Both the position numbers and the translations under genes were made by a program. 64,000 bases of DNA from Polynucleobacter sp. AM-25C3 (lineage in GTDB: Bacteria; Pseudomonadota; Gammaproteobacteria; Burkholderiales; Burkholderiaceae), in the NCBI RefSeq assembly GCF_018882335.1, contig NZ_JACVOS010000012.1:1-64000 (forward strand), given 5' to 3'. Below are positions 54,851 to 64,000 of this stretch, piece by piece. Position 1 is the first letter of the stretch, and every line of letters begins with the position of its first letter. Below the pieces are notes generated by a model. The model was not told the origin of the DNA. It did no database searches and worked only from the letters and a program-made list of their open reading frames with translations.

Positions 54851-55096
54851 ATGGTCGTCATTCGACTGGCACGCGGCGGTTCAAAGAAGCGCCCTTTTTA
54901 TAGCATCGTGGCTACAGACAAGCGCAATCGTCGCGACTCGAACTTTATCGAGCGTATTGGTTACTTCAATCCACAGGCAGCAGAGACTGAGCAAGCAATG
55001 CGTATTGCTCAAGATCGTTTGACCTATTGGACTGGTGTTGGCGCGCAGATCTCTCCAACAGTAGTTCGTTTGATCAAAAACAATCCTGCAGTCTAA
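54851..55096 (+). CDS. rpsP: 30S ribosomal protein S16
   Basis: 81 residues with the universal start [19 protein letters not shown] and the central [15 protein letters not shown]. Binds 16S rRNA in the 5' domain. AAGGA is seven bases upstream. First gene of the rpsP-rimM-trmD-rplS cluster conserved in bacteria. Confidence 0.98.
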   Translation: MVVIRLARGGSKKRPFYSIVATDKRNRRDSNFIERIGYFNPQAAETEQAMRIAQDRLTYWTGVGAQISPTVVRLIKNNPAV

Positions 55097-55189
55097 AGAC
55101 TTCAATTCCAAAGACTTTCTCTTAGCGACAAAGTCTTTGGTAGCAGAATTTACTGGTAGTGTTATTTGGGGAGTAGCGGTGGCTTCAAT

Positions 55190-55753
55190 ATGAATACACC
55201 TTCCCTAGATGATTTGATTGAGCTTGGTGCTGTTCAAGACGCCCAAGGCTTACAGGGTCAGATTAAGGTTCGCCCTCATTCTCCCGATCCCGTAGCCCTC
55301 TTATCTAGCAAAGAACTGTGGTTATCACTCATTCCACGTCGGAGTGCGGGTGTTGCTGCGTCTCATGAGCAAGCATCATTAAAGTTATACAAGGTGAAGC
55401 TAGCCAAGATGCATAGCGGTACGGTAGTTATTGCCTTGGATGGCATTACTGATCGTGATCAAGCTGAAGCTTTAAAAGGTGCACGCATCTTAGTTGCGCG
55501 TGATGTATTTCCAAAGGCAGAAAACGATAGCTATTACTGGGTTGATCTGATCGGTTGCAAAGCAATTAATCTCCAAGGCGAAAGTCTGGGTGAAGTGATT
55601 GATGTGAACGATAACGGCGCGCATGGAATCATTGCCCTTGGCGATCCAGAAACCAAAACAGTAAAACAGCTAGTACCTTTCGTAAAAGAAACGGTGCAGA
55701 ACGTTGACTTGCCAAACAAGCTCATTACACTGGATTGGCAAGCTGATTGGTAG
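55190..55753 (+). CDS. rimM: Ribosome maturation factor RimM
   Basis: 187 residues from ATG 55190. The frame also opens at TTG 55166, but the first conserved residues (DLIELGAVQDAQGLQGQIKV) are reached from the ATG. The PRC-barrel C-terminus has YYWVDLIGCKA and LVPFVKETVQNVDL. Assists assembly of the 30S head with S19. Between rpsP and trmD as usual. Confidence 0.95.
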   Translation: MNTPSLDDLIELGAVQDAQGLQGQIKVRPHSPDPVALLSSKELWLSLIPRRSAGVAASHEQASLKLYKVKLAKMHSGTVVIALDGITDRDQAEALKGARILVARDVFPKAENDSYYWVDLIGCKAINLQGESLGEVIDVNDNGAHGIIALGDPETKTVKQLVPFVKETVQNVDLPNKLITLDWQADW

Positions 55754-55796
55754 TCCAATTGGCCTGGTAAACAGTCTTTGATGCTCTATTCCTACT

Positions 55797-56543
55797 ATGC
55801 GCTTTGATGTAGTCACCTTATTCCCTGAAATGTTCTCTGCGTTAACGCAGTGGGGTATTACTGGGCGCGCTTGTGAGCAAGTCCTTGCCAGCGTGAACCT
55901 CTGGAATCCTCGAGACTACTGCACCGATCCCCGCAAGACTGTGGACGATCGCGCCTATGGTGGCGGTCCCGGCATGGTCATGATGGCAAAACCACTGGAA
56001 GATACGATATCTGCTGTTAAAGCAGCTCATCAATCTCAAAACGTTGTTTCTGGCCCAATTTGCCTTCTCGCCCCTCAAGGGGAGGTCTTTTCTCAGAAGA
56101 TAGCGACAGATATCCTCAATTACGGCAATTTAACCTTTATTTGCGGTCGATATGAGGCTGTTGACCAGCGTTTTATCGATCGAAACATCGATTTACAGCT
56201 TTCTATGGGTGATTTTGTGGTTTCTGGCGGTGAATTGCCGGCCATGACCATGATGGATGCGGTAATTCGCCTCATTCCTGGAGCTTTGGGCGATGGTGAA
56301 TCAGCTGTCCAAGACAGCTTTATTAATGGCCTTTTGGACTATCCGCACTACACCCGCCCAGAAATATATGAAAATTTATCTGTTCCGGACGTGCTTTTGG
56401 GCGGACATCACGCTAAAATAGCAGATTGGCGTCGGCAGAAGTCTTTAGAGCTGACGTTAAGGCTTAGGCCTGATTTAATTAAATCGGCAAGAGCCAATGG
56501 GTTGCTAAGTAAAGAAGATGAGCAATTTCTTCGAACGCTGTAA
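55797..56543 (+). CDS. trmD: tRNA (guanine(37)-N1)-methyltransferase
   Basis: 248 residues. The trefoil-knot SAM site is indicated by GGGPGMVMMAKPL, FICGRYEAVDQRFID and GDFVVSGGELPAM. Methylates G37 next to the anticodon and prevents frameshifting. Follows rimM after 43 bases; no clear Shine-Dalgarno sequence is seen. Confidence 0.98.
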   Translation: MRFDVVTLFPEMFSALTQWGITGRACEQVLASVNLWNPRDYCTDPRKTVDDRAYGGGPGMVMMAKPLEDTISAVKAAHQSQNVVSGPICLLAPQGEVFSQKIATDILNYGNLTFICGRYEAVDQRFIDRNIDLQLSMGDFVVSGGELPAMTMMDAVIRLIPGALGDGESAVQDSFINGLLDYPHYTRPEIYENLSVPDVLLGGHHAKIADWRRQKSLELTLRLRPDLIKSARANGLLSKEDEQFLRTL

Positions 56544-56669
56544 GTAATTATGGTTTTGAATAAAGTGTTTGTGTTTTGATTTAGTGAAATGGTTTTAACT
56601 GCATCCTCTGTCTGGTCCGTTGATGAAAGTCTCGGGATTAAACGCTGACAAGATGTTTAAGGATTAATA

Positions 56670-57071
56670 ATGAATTTGATCGAAAAAATTGAGCAAGAAG
56701 AAATTGCTCGCTTAAGTGCCAACAAAGTATTGCCAAGTTTTGCTCCCGGCGACACAGTAGTTGTTGGTGTAAACGTAGTTGAAGGTACACGTAAGCGTAC
56801 CCAGGCCTTTGAAGGCGTTGTGATTGCTAAGCGCAATCGCGGACTGAATTCCAGCTTTATCGTTCGCAAGATTTCATCTGGCGAAGGTGTAGAGCGTACA
56901 TTCCAAACTTACTCACCATTGATCGCTAGCATTGAAGTGAAGCGTCGCGGTGATGTACGTCGTGCGAAGTTGTACTACTTGCGTGATCGTTCAGGTAAGT
57001 CTGCACGTATTAAAGAGAAGCTTCCTGCTCGTAAAGTTAAAGTAGTAGTTGCTGAGACTGTAGCGGAATAA
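56670..57071 (+). CDS. rplS: 50S ribosomal protein L19
   Basis: 133 residues, somewhat longer than E. coli L19 at the C-terminus. [38 protein letters not shown] and [25 protein letters not shown] are diagnostic. It sits at the 30S-50S interface. AAGGATTAATA lies before ATG. Last gene of the cluster, with its own terminator. Confidence 0.98.
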   Translation: MNLIEKIEQEEIARLSANKVLPSFAPGDTVVVGVNVVEGTRKRTQAFEGVVIAKRNRGLNSSFIVRKISSGEGVERTFQTYSPLIASIEVKRRGDVRRAKLYYLRDRSGKSARIKEKLPARKVKVVVAETVAE

Positions 57072-57086
57072 GGTTGGCTTTAATGC

Positions 57087-57116
57087 AAAAAAAGGCGGCC
57101 TAGGCTGCCTTTTTTA
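57087..57116 (+). terminator. Intrinsic terminator after rplS
   Basis: AAAAAAAGGCGGCC and GGCTGCCTTTTTT form a stem with one G-U pair and a very short TA-containing loop, followed by T residues, 16 bases after the rplS stop. Ends the ribosomal cluster. Confidence 0.88.
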
Positions 57117-57134
57117 TTGCCCTAAAATAACGCC

Positions 57135-57872
57135 ATGACTCAGAAATCAAACCCCCAAGATCAGGCATTCAGCGTTGCTGTGCCTGCGGGTTTTGATGCC
57201 CAAGCAATTCCGATTCATGAGGTGTGTGCAAGTCAGTCAAAAGTAGCAGCTCATGTTTTGGATCCATTCAATTTACGGGATCGTTTTCAGAGTCCGCCGG
57301 TTTGGCAGCCAGAGATCACTGATGAGAATCGACAAGTTATTGCGGCGGAAATTATTCAGAGGCGCCAGGCTGCTGGAAAGGTGACCCGCGCTGCAGTTTT
57401 GATTCCGCTTCTACTGAAGAGTGATGGGCTCTCTGTGCTTCTAACTCAAAGAACCGATCATTTGCACGACCATGCCGGACAAATTAGCTTCCCTGGTGGG
57501 CGGATGGATCCGGGTGATTTCAGCCCCAATGACACCGCTTTGAGAGAAAGTGAGGAGGAGATTGGGCTTAATCGAGCGGGTGTGGAGATCATCGGCCATT
57601 TACCCCAGTATTTAACTGTTTCGGGCTATAGTGTGACGCCAGTTGTAGGATTGGTGAAACCTCAGGCAGAATATGTCTTAGATGCTTTTGAAGTGGCAGA
57701 TGTTTTTGAAGTGCCTTTACATTTTTTAATGGATCCTGCAAATCATCAAGTGCGGGTCTGGGAGAGTGATCAGGGTAGTCGTCGGTTTTATTCAATGCCC
57801 TATGAAAATCGTTTTATCTGGGGTGCTACTGCTGGAATGTTGCGTAACCTTTATCATTTATTAAAAGTATGA
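57135..57872 (+). CDS. CoA pyrophosphatase (Nudix hydrolase)
   Basis: 245 residues. The CoAse-type Nudix box is FPGGRMDPGD followed by TALRESEEEIGL, with the REUxEE metal ligands. The preceding VLLTQRTDHLHDHAGQISFPGG is a CoA-pyrophosphatase (NudL/YeaB) signature. Hydrolyses CoA to 4'-phosphopantetheine and 3',5'-ADP. The stop overlaps the next gene as ATGA. Confidence 0.92.
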   Translation: MTQKSNPQDQAFSVAVPAGFDAQAIPIHEVCASQSKVAAHVLDPFNLRDRFQSPPVWQPEITDENRQVIAAEIIQRRQAAGKVTRAAVLIPLLLKSDGLSVLLTQRTDHLHDHAGQISFPGGRMDPGDFSPNDTALRESEEEIGLNRAGVEIIGHLPQYLTVSGYSVTPVVGLVKPQAEYVLDAFEVADVFEVPLHFLMDPANHQVRVWESDQGSRRFYSMPYENRFIWGATAGMLRNLYHLLKV

Positions 57873-58828
57873 CTTTCTTTTCTATTCTCTTCGCCCTCAT
57901 TGCTGAGCAATATCGCCCAGTGACCGCCAATCATTGGATTGCGCGTATTAGCGCTCGCTGGCTGGATTGGGTTGCCGACGAATTCGGCGGCAAGACTGAA
58001 CAAGGCGCAAGCCCTGTTGGTGCGCGCATGGCCTGTTTAGTTGCCTTCATTTTGCCGACATTCTTGGTCTTTGTGCTTTACGTTGTTTTCATGGTGACCT
58101 TCCCCATTTTGGGATTCTTGTGGAACGTAGTAATTGCCTATTTATTTTTTGGCTTTCGCCAATTTAGTCACTCCTTCACATTGGTTCATGAAGCAATTGC
58201 AAATCACGACTTGCCAGCGGCTCGCTTAGCGCTAGCTGAGTGGTATGGCCCAGAGTTAGATGCCTCCAATCTCACTGAGACTGAAGTAATTTCATTGGCT
58301 TTGGAGCGCGCGATCATCGGTTCTCATCACCATGTGTTTGGCGTGCTGTTCTGGTTCATGATGCCAATGGGCCCTGCGGGCGTGGTCTTGTATCGCTTGG
58401 CTGACACTGCTGCTCTGCGCTGGTCAGAAAAAGGCGATTTCAATTTAAGTGAAGCTGCGCGTCATTTCTTCTACGTATTAGATTGGGTTCCAGCTCGCAT
58501 TACTGCGATGGGCTTTGCGATCGTAGGTAACTTTGAAGGCGCAGTCTATGCATGGCGTCACCTGACTGGCAAATGGTCTGACTCTTTGTCCGCAGTGATC
58601 TTGGCATCGGGTAGTGGCGCTTTAGGTGTTCGCTTGGGTGAGCCTATGAGCGAGCCTGATAGTGATGAAGCCTTACGTATGGCTGAAGCTGGTGAGCCAG
58701 TAGTCTATGAAGTAGGTCTGGAGCCCAATGAGCGCACAATGCGTTCAGCCATTGGTTTGGTGTGGCGCTTGGTTATCGCTTGGATGGCTTTATTGCTAAT
58801 GCTGACCATCGCTCTTTGGCTTGGCTAA
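57869..58828 (+). CDS. CobD/CbiB-like membrane protein
   Basis: 319 residues with several hydrophobic segments and the CobD/CbiB-like openings ALIAEQYRPVTA and AEWYGPELDASNLTETEVISLALERA. True CbiB joins aminopropanol to adenosylcobyrinate in cobalamin synthesis, but no other cobalamin gene is in the window and this branch is common in betaproteobacteria with unproven function. ATG overlaps the Nudix stop. Its last 56 bases overlap the convergent rsgA, so transcripts would be antisense there. Confidence 0.82.
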   Translation: MTFFSILFALIAEQYRPVTANHWIARISARWLDWVADEFGGKTEQGASPVGARMACLVAFILPTFLVFVLYVVFMVTFPILGFLWNVVIAYLFFGFRQFSHSFTLVHEAIANHDLPAARLALAEWYGPELDASNLTETEVISLALERAIIGSHHHVFGVLFWFMMPMGPAGVVLYRLADTAALRWSEKGDFNLSEAARHFFYVLDWVPARITAMGFAIVGNFEGAVYAWRHLTGKWSDSLSAVILASGSGALGVRLGEPMSEPDSDEALRMAEAGEPVVYEVGLEPNERTMRSAIGLVWRLVIAWMALLLMLTIALWLG

Positions 58829-59786
58829 TTCCCTGAATCTGCGTATCGGCAGTTTTTGAGTCAGAACGCAATTGTCTAAATAGCGCCAGTCTTTCTGGTG
58901 CTATTTCATTTCTGTCTACCGCTTCTCTTATTGCACAGTCCGGCTCAGTTTGGTGCGCGCAATTATGAAAGCGGCACTTGCCTAGCAAGTCATGAAACTC
59001 CCTAAAGGCATGTTCGAGTTCGCTTACTGACATGTGCGCCAAGCCAAACTCCTGAAAGCCCGGAGAATCAATCAAAGCACCCAATTTGCCGCTGGCATCA
59101 CGACCCCAAGCCTCTGGCAGCTCAAAGTAGCGACAGGCCGTGGTGGTGTGTTTGCCGGTATCCAAGCGCACTGAATACTCTTGCGTAATAGCTGCTGCAT
59201 TGGGAACCCAGGCGTTCAGCAAGCTGGATTTACCCATACCTGATTGCCCTACAAACACAGATACTTTCCCGCAAATAGCAGGGCGTAGGGCTTCTATAGA
59301 AGCTTCATCAAACTTGGCGGAGACCTCGGTAACGGGATAGCCCATACGTGCATAGGGCGCAATGATTTTGCGTGCGTGCTCTAAGTTATCTTTGAGGTCG
59401 CATTTGTTGAGCAGAATATGCAAACCAATTTGATTGGTCTCTGCCGCTACAACTGCTCTACCTAAGAGGTCTGGCGAGAAGGCAGGTTGCGTAGCAAGCA
59501 CGACCAATATTTGATCTACGTTTGAGGCAATCAATTTACTTTTAAAGGCATCAGATCGATAGAGTAAATTTTCTCGTGGCTCAATACGAATAATGCGTGC
59601 TTGATCAACTGAGGTCATCTCTAGCAACATGCGATCACCAACCGCGCCAATGTGCTGCTTGGCTGGCGTACTCACTTGAATTAATTCACCAACCGGGGAT
59701 TCATTTCCACGCGCATCTTGCACTAAGCGCTGCGCTAAATAATGCCTTCCATAGGAGGCAGTTAGTAGTGCGTGAAATTGTTCCAT
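58773..59786 (-). CDS. rsgA: Ribosome small-subunit-dependent GTPase A
   Basis: 337 residues, circularly permuted GTPase. NKCD (127-130) comes before the P-loop GQSGMGKSS (180-188), which defines the permutation. The C-terminal zinc site is C271, C276, H278, C284. The N-terminal OB domain is present. Checks late 30S maturation. The C-terminal codons overlap the convergent CobD-like gene. Confidence 0.97.
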   Translation of the reverse strand: MEQFHALLTASYGRHYLAQRLVQDARGNESPVGELIQVSTPAKQHIGAVGDRMLLEMTSVDQARIIRIEPRENLLYRSDAFKSKLIASNVDQILVVLATQPAFSPDLLGRAVVAAETNQIGLHILLNKCDLKDNLEHARKIIAPYARMGYPVTEVSAKFDEASIEALRPAICGKVSVFVGQSGMGKSSLLNAWVPNAAAITQEYSVRLDTGKHTTTACRYFELPEAWGRDASGKLGALIDSPGFQEFGLAHMSVSELEHAFREFHDLLGKCRFHNCAHQTEPDCAIREAVDRNEIAPERLALFRQLRSDSKTADTQIQGISQAKERWSALAIKPSKR

Positions 59787-59809
59787 TAACTAAATATATT
59801 CCAGATTAC

Positions 59810-61060
59810 TCAGTTAAAACGTTTGAGATTGGCAATGCGTAATGGGGCTGGAGGATGCGAACTATAAAAAGCGGTGTAGATCGGATCAGGCGTCAAGGTG
59901 GAAGCGTTGTCCTGGTATAGCTTTACCAGTGCGGTAACTAAATCAGTTGCAGAAGATTTATCTGCAGCAAATCCATCTGCCTCGTATTCGTGTTTGCGCG
60001 ATGCTAGGCTGGATAACGGAGTCAGGAAGAAGCTAAATACGGGCGATACCAACATGAAGAGCGCTAAAGCCAAGCCACCGTTATAGCCATTGGGGTTGGG
60101 CATGATGCCGAGATCGCTGTAGAACCAAGGCTGCGTGCTAATCCATCCTAAGAGAGCAAACGTCGCAAAGCTCAGGGCAAAAGAAACCAACAAGCGCTTA
60201 CGGATATGGTTGCACTTGTAATGACCAAGCTCATGCGCAAGCACGGCTTCTACTTCGCCGGGATTGAGCTTTTCAATCAAGGTATCAAAAAAGACAATCC
60301 GTTTGGCTTTACCCATGCCGGCAAAAAATGCATTGCCGTGCGCGCTGCGTTTACTGCCATCCATGACAAACAGACCTTGGCTTGCAAAATCACAACGCTT
60401 TAGCAAAGCTTCAATTTGAGTCTTGAGTGGGCCTTCTTCTAGAGCTTGAAACTTATTAAAAATAGGCGCAATAAATGTTGGGAAGATCCATTGCATTAAA
60501 AGACTAAAGGCCGTGAGGACGCCCCAAGCCCAGAGCCACCATAAATCACCAGCTTGAGCCATGAGACTAAGGATGACCCAAAGAAGAGGAACGCCAATTG
60601 CGCCACCAACACCAAGACCCTTGAACATGTCGCTGAAGAAGAGTTTGCCATTCATACGATTAAAGCCAAAACGCTCCTCAAGATAAAACTGTTTGTACCA
60701 AGAGAAGGGCAGGTCAATAATTCCGGAGATGAGCACAATGGAAACAAGCAAGGCTATTTGTTGTGCAATGCCTTCGCCTAGCAATTGCAAGAGACCCATA
60801 TTGAGAATCTGCAATCCACCTAAAAGAGTGAAGGCGATCAAAATAATGGCGCTGACGCCATTCTCTAAAATACCCAAGCGGAGTTTAGCGATGGTGTAGT
60901 CGGCAGCCTTTTGATGTTCTTCTAAAGAAATCTGAGAGGCGAATTCTGCGGGCACTACATCGCGGTTGATGGCGACGTGATGAATTTGGCGTTGGGACAA
61001 CCAGTGGCGTAGACCAAAGCTGGCGATAAAGGCGATTAGAAAAATAATTGTGAATGTCAT
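59810..61060 (-). CDS. M48 family (Ste24/HtpX-type) membrane metalloprotease
   Basis: 416 residues from [19 protein letters not shown] supplies HExxH and [13 protein letters not shown] the third ligand. Seven or so hydrophobic segments and length match the Ste24-like M48A branch rather than short HtpX. Role is likely membrane-protein quality control. The longer frame from 61129 would overlap orn, so the ATG at 61060 is used. Divergent from orn, with 15 bases between starts. Confidence 0.9.
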   Translation of the reverse strand: MTFTIIFLIAFIASFGLRHWLSQRQIHHVAINRDVVPAEFASQISLEEHQKAADYTIAKLRLGILENGVSAIILIAFTLLGGLQILNMGLLQLLGEGIAQQIALLVSIVLISGIIDLPFSWYKQFYLEERFGFNRMNGKLFFSDMFKGLGVGGAIGVPLLWVILSLMAQAGDLWWLWAWGVLTAFSLLMQWIFPTFIAPIFNKFQALEEGPLKTQIEALLKRCDFASQGLFVMDGSKRSAHGNAFFAGMGKAKRIVFFDTLIEKLNPGEVEAVLAHELGHYKCNHIRKRLLVSFALSFATFALLGWISTQPWFYSDLGIMPNPNGYNGGLALALFMLVSPVFSFFLTPLSSLASRKHEYEADGFAADKSSATDLVTALVKLYQDNASTLTPDPIYTAFYSSHPPAPLRIANLKRFN

Positions 61061-61075
61061 GAGATGATTATAGAT

Positions 61076-61663
61076 ATGAGTGAAAAAACAGTTACCCCGG
61101 CAGTAAAGACGCCACCAGCCAATGAGCACCTGATTTGGGTGGATATGGAGATGTCCGGTTTAGACCCTGAAAAAGAGCGCATTTTGGAAATTGCGGTGAT
61201 CGTGACCGATGCGCACCTCAATACCATTGCAACCGCCCCTGTGTGGGTGGTGCATCAAGATGAAGCCTTGTTAGATGCAATGGATGCTTGGAATAAGGGT
61301 ACCCATGGGCGCTCAGGCCTAATTGATAAGGTCAGGGCCTCAACAACGGATGAAGCCACTGCTGAGGCTGAATGTATCGCCTTCCTGAAGAAATACATCA
61401 AACCAGGTATCGCGCCAATGTGTGGCAATACGATTGGGCAAGATCGACGCTTTATGGCGAAGTACATGCCAAAACTAGAGGCCTTCTTTCATTATCGAAA
61501 TATTGATGTCTCAACCTTAAAAGAGCTCTGTAAGCGTTGGCATCCCGAGCTAGTCAAAGGTTTTACCAAAAAGCAGGCTCATACCGCGTTAGCGGATATT
61601 GAAGAATCCATTGAAGAGCTGAAGTACTACCGCGATAAATTTATCGTGCCCTTGCCAGAGTAA
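61076..61663 (+). CDS. orn: Oligoribonuclease
   Basis: 195 residues from ATG 61076; an in-frame ATG at 61064 adds four residues and is possible. DEDDh exonuclease: [11 protein letters not shown] (D23, E25), [11 protein letters not shown] (third Asp) and [14 protein letters not shown] (His and last Asp). Degrades 2-5 nt RNA fragments and dinucleotides from c-di-GMP. No clear Shine-Dalgarno sequence; divergent from the M48 gene and convergent with the Mog-like gene. Confidence 0.96.
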   Translation: MSEKTVTPAVKTPPANEHLIWVDMEMSGLDPEKERILEIAVIVTDAHLNTIATAPVWVVHQDEALLDAMDAWNKGTHGRSGLIDKVRASTTDEATAEAECIAFLKKYIKPGIAPMCGNTIGQDRRFMAKYMPKLEAFFHYRNIDVSTLKELCKRWHPELVKGFTKKQAHTALADIEESIEELKYYRDKFIVPLPE

Positions 61664-61676
61664 TCTAGCATCCACC

Positions 61677-62300
61677 TTATTTCTTGATGGCGCTCTTAGG
61701 TCTAAAGGCCTTGATGATGGTCTCATCCGTTTCGATATATGGACCACCAATGAGATCAATGCAGTAAGGTACGGCAGCAAAGATGCCGGGCACAATCGAT
61801 TTGCCCTCAGCATCCTTCAATCCTTCAAGCGTTTCCTTGATCGATTTAGGTTGGCCTGGCAGATTAATGATGAGGGCAGTATGTCCCTCGATTTCTCGCA
61901 AAATAGCCGTCTGGCGGGACAAAATGGCGGTGGGTACAAAGCGCAGACTAATTTGACGCATTTGCTCGCCAAATCCGGGCATTTCCCGGGTTCCCGCATC
62001 CATTGTGGCCTCAGGGGTTACATCTCTTCGGGAGGGGCCTGTACCGCCTGTAGTCAGGACTAAATCACACCCAAGATCGTCTGAAAGCTCTACGATAGTT
62101 TCGGCAATAACCTCCCGTTCATCGGCAATCAGGCGCTCATGGAAGACACAAGGGGTGCTGATGGCAGTCTGCAGCCACAATTTCAGGGCAGGAATCCCCT
62201 CATCTGTATAAACGCCCTTACTTGCTCTATCGGAGATCGAGATCAGGCCAATTTTGATTTCGTTAGGGGAGGATCTTTTCCAGGCTTCGGTATGCTTCAT
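61677..62300 (-). CDS. mog: Molybdopterin adenylyltransferase (MogA/MoaB-like)
   Basis: 207 residues. KIGLISISDRASKG opens the fold, and VLTTGGTGPSRRDVTPEATM is the MPT-binding signature; a later INLPGQPKSIKETL is conserved. Adenylates molybdopterin before molybdenum insertion. The substrate-loop form fits Mog more than MoaB, but other molybdenum-cofactor genes are not in the window. Divergent from pmbA. Confidence 0.9.
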   Translation of the reverse strand: MKHTEAWKRSSPNEIKIGLISISDRASKGVYTDEGIPALKLWLQTAISTPCVFHERLIADEREVIAETIVELSDDLGCDLVLTTGGTGPSRRDVTPEATMDAGTREMPGFGEQMRQISLRFVPTAILSRQTAILREIEGHTALIINLPGQPKSIKETLEGLKDAEGKSIVPGIFAAVPYCIDLIGGPYIETDETIIKAFRPKSAIKK

Positions 62301-62326
62301 GTTTCTATTCTAGCTATTATTAGGGC

Positions 62327-63673
62327 ATGTTTACATACTCATCAAATCAGTTTCAAGAAATCATTGAATTCATGCTCAAAGAGGCCAAAAGACGGGGTGC
62401 CTCAGATGCTGTCGCAGAGATTTCCGAAGGTCAGGGTCTTTCAGTCACCGTTCGCAAAGGCGAGGTCGAGACGATTGAGCAAAGTCTAGACAAGCAGGTT
62501 GGTGTTACGGTTTTTTTGGGACACCATCGAGGCAACGCTAGTACGAGTGATTTCTCTAAAGAGTCCTTAAAGGCAACGGTCGAGGCTGCGTACCATATTG
62601 CTCAACATACAGCAGAAGATTTGTGTGCCGGTCCTGCTGAAAAATCGCTCCTAGAAGAGCATCCTTTGGATCTCGATTTATTTCATCCATGGGATTTGGA
62701 TTCTGCGACGGCAATTGATATTGCTCGTACAGCAGAAGGCGCTGCTTTTGCAGTGAGTAAGCAAATTCAGAATAGTGATGGCGCTTCGGTATCAGCGCAT
62801 CATGCGCATTTCATGATGGGAACAAGCCATGGTTTTATGGGGGGCTACCCGTTCTCGCGCCACTACATTTCATGTGCACCAATTGCCAACGAGGGCGGTA
62901 AAAAATCCCGCATGCAAAGAGATGATTGGTATTCCAGTTCGCGCATTCCACAGGAGTTGGCTGATCCAGGGGCGATTGGTAAGTACGCTGCAGAGCGCGC
63001 ACTCTCACGTCTAAAAGCGCGCTCCTTAACCACCCGTCGTTGCCCAGTTATTTTTGAGGCACCCTTAGCGGCTGGCCTATTGGGTGGCTTGGTGCAGGCG
63101 GTATCAGGTGGCGCTCTATATCGTCGCTCTAGTTTTCTATTGGATAGCTTGGGCAAGCAAGTATTACCTAAGCATGTCAGTCTCTTTGAAAATCCGCACC
63201 TAAAGTCGATGACTGGAAGTGCGCCCTTTGATGAAGAGGGTGTGAAGACTTCCGCAAGAACCGTAGTTGAAAAAGGGGTTTTGCAAGGCTACTTCTTATC
63301 AACATATTCCGCCAGAAAACTCGGTATGAAAACAACCGGTAATGCCGGTGGTTCTCATCACCTGACATTACAAAGTCGGAAGACGCCTAAAGGCGGATTG
63401 CCTGCACTCCTCAAAGAAATGGGTACCGGCTTGCTGGTAACCGAGCTCATGGGGCAGGGCGTGAACTACGTCACTGGTGATTACTCTCGTGGCGCCTTTG
63501 GTTACTGGGTAGAGAACGGGGAGATTCAATACCCAGTTGAAGGAATTACGATTGCCAGCAACTTGCGCGATATGCTGATGGATATTCAGATGATTGGTAG
63601 TGACACCTTAATCCGGGGCACCAAAGAAACGGGCTCTATCTTGATTGGATCAATGACGGTTGGTGGAAAATAA
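62327..63673 (+). CDS. pmbA: TldD/PmbA-family protein, PmbA
   Basis: 448 residues. The PmbA signatures KGEVETIEQSLDKQ, VSAHHAHFMMGTSHG, IFEAPLAAGLLGGLVQAVSGGALYRRSSFL and GFYTR-equivalent VTGDYSRGAFGYWVENG are present. With TldD it forms a heterodimeric metalloprotease that processes microcin and antitoxin peptides; PmbA itself lacks the zinc site. It is followed 18 bases later by a TRAP binding protein gene. Confidence 0.93.
   Translation: MFTYSSNQFQEIIEFMLKEAKRRGASDAVAEISEGQGLSVTVRKGEVETIEQSLDKQVGVTVFLGHHRGNASTSDFSKESLKATVEAAYHIAQHTAEDLCAGPAEKSLLEEHPLDLDLFHPWDLDSATAIDIARTAEGAAFAVSKQIQNSDGASVSAHHAHFMMGTSHGFMGGYPFSRHYISCAPIANEGGKKSRMQRDDWYSSSRIPQELADPGAIGKYAAERALSRLKARSLTTRRCPVIFEAPLAAGLLGGLVQAVSGGALYRRSSFLLDSLGKQVLPKHVSLFENPHLKSMTGSAPFDEEGVKTSARTVVEKGVLQGYFLSTYSARKLGMKTTGNAGGSHHLTLQSRKTPKGGLPALLKEMGTGLLVTELMGQGVNYVTGDYSRGAFGYWVENGEIQYPVEGITIASNLRDMLMDIQMIGSDTLIRGTKETGSILIGSMTVGGK

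Positions 63674-64000
<327 letters not shown>

Overview
The window looks like chromosomal DNA of a betaproteobacterium of the Burkholderiaceae, most likely Polynucleobacter or a close relative. This rests on gene order (gyrA-serC-pheA-hisC-tyrA-aroA-cmk-rpsA-ihfB-lapB), a tmRNA tag read as ANDERFALAA, many solute-binding-protein transporters (Bug/TTT, TRAP) and compact gene spacing. No tRNA, rRNA or CRISPR array was seen; the only RNA gene is ssrA.

Layout. 1-230 is the tail of an IS3-type insertion sequence cut by the window edge. 248-10040 is an accessory catabolic region: an M23 peptidase, then a TAXI-TRAP importer with a DapA-like lyase and a D-2-hydroxyacid dehydrogenase on the minus strand, plus a mandelate-racemase-type enolase-superfamily enzyme and two paralogous 3-hydroxyacyl-CoA-dehydrogenase-like enzymes. 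Together they look like uptake and breakdown of an unidentified hydroxy or sugar acid. 10061-20547 is a mixed region: cytochrome b561 and cytochrome c', a site-2-type protease, two unlisted small proteins, a DOPA-type dioxygenase, CrcB, a D-2-hydroxyacid dehydrogenase / split chromate transporter / Bug-protein operon, TrhO, a second Bug protein and a methyltransferase. 20679-23580 is an A+T-rich iron or haem uptake unit (tonB-like, hemP, TonB-dependent receptor). 24144-25921 is an IlvD/Edd-family dehydratase behind a nine-codon leader ORF.

25987-28444 holds ssrA, gph, ubiG and an OmpA-like protein, all on the minus strand. 28605-41069 is the housekeeping run gyrA to lapB: serine, phenylalanine, tyrosine, histidine and chorismate biosynthesis joined to cmk, rpsA and ihfB, with frequent 1-4 base overlaps. 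41155-44502 makes LPS precursors (ugd, hldA, hldD). 44600-47264 carries a ComEA-like protein, cysM and an MltB-like transglycosylase.

47348-53546 is an acyl-CoA oxidation unit: deacetylase-like hydrolase, acyl-CoA ligase, EtfB, EtfA and a long acyl-CoA dehydrogenase. The ligase and dehydrogenase belong to subfamilies that include DmdB and DmdC. 54851-57071 is rpsP-rimM-trmD-rplS. The remainder holds a Nudix CoA pyrophosphatase, a CobD/CbiB-like membrane protein, rsgA, an M48 protease, orn, a Mog-like protein, pmbA and the start of a TRAP solute-binding protein running off the window.

Most of the window is ordinary core genome. The parts that merit a second look are the undefined acid-catabolism cluster, the DmdB/DmdC-like unit, the hemP-linked receptor, the small unannotated genes and several RNA-level signals (ihfB attenuator, rpsA leader hairpin, leader ORF).
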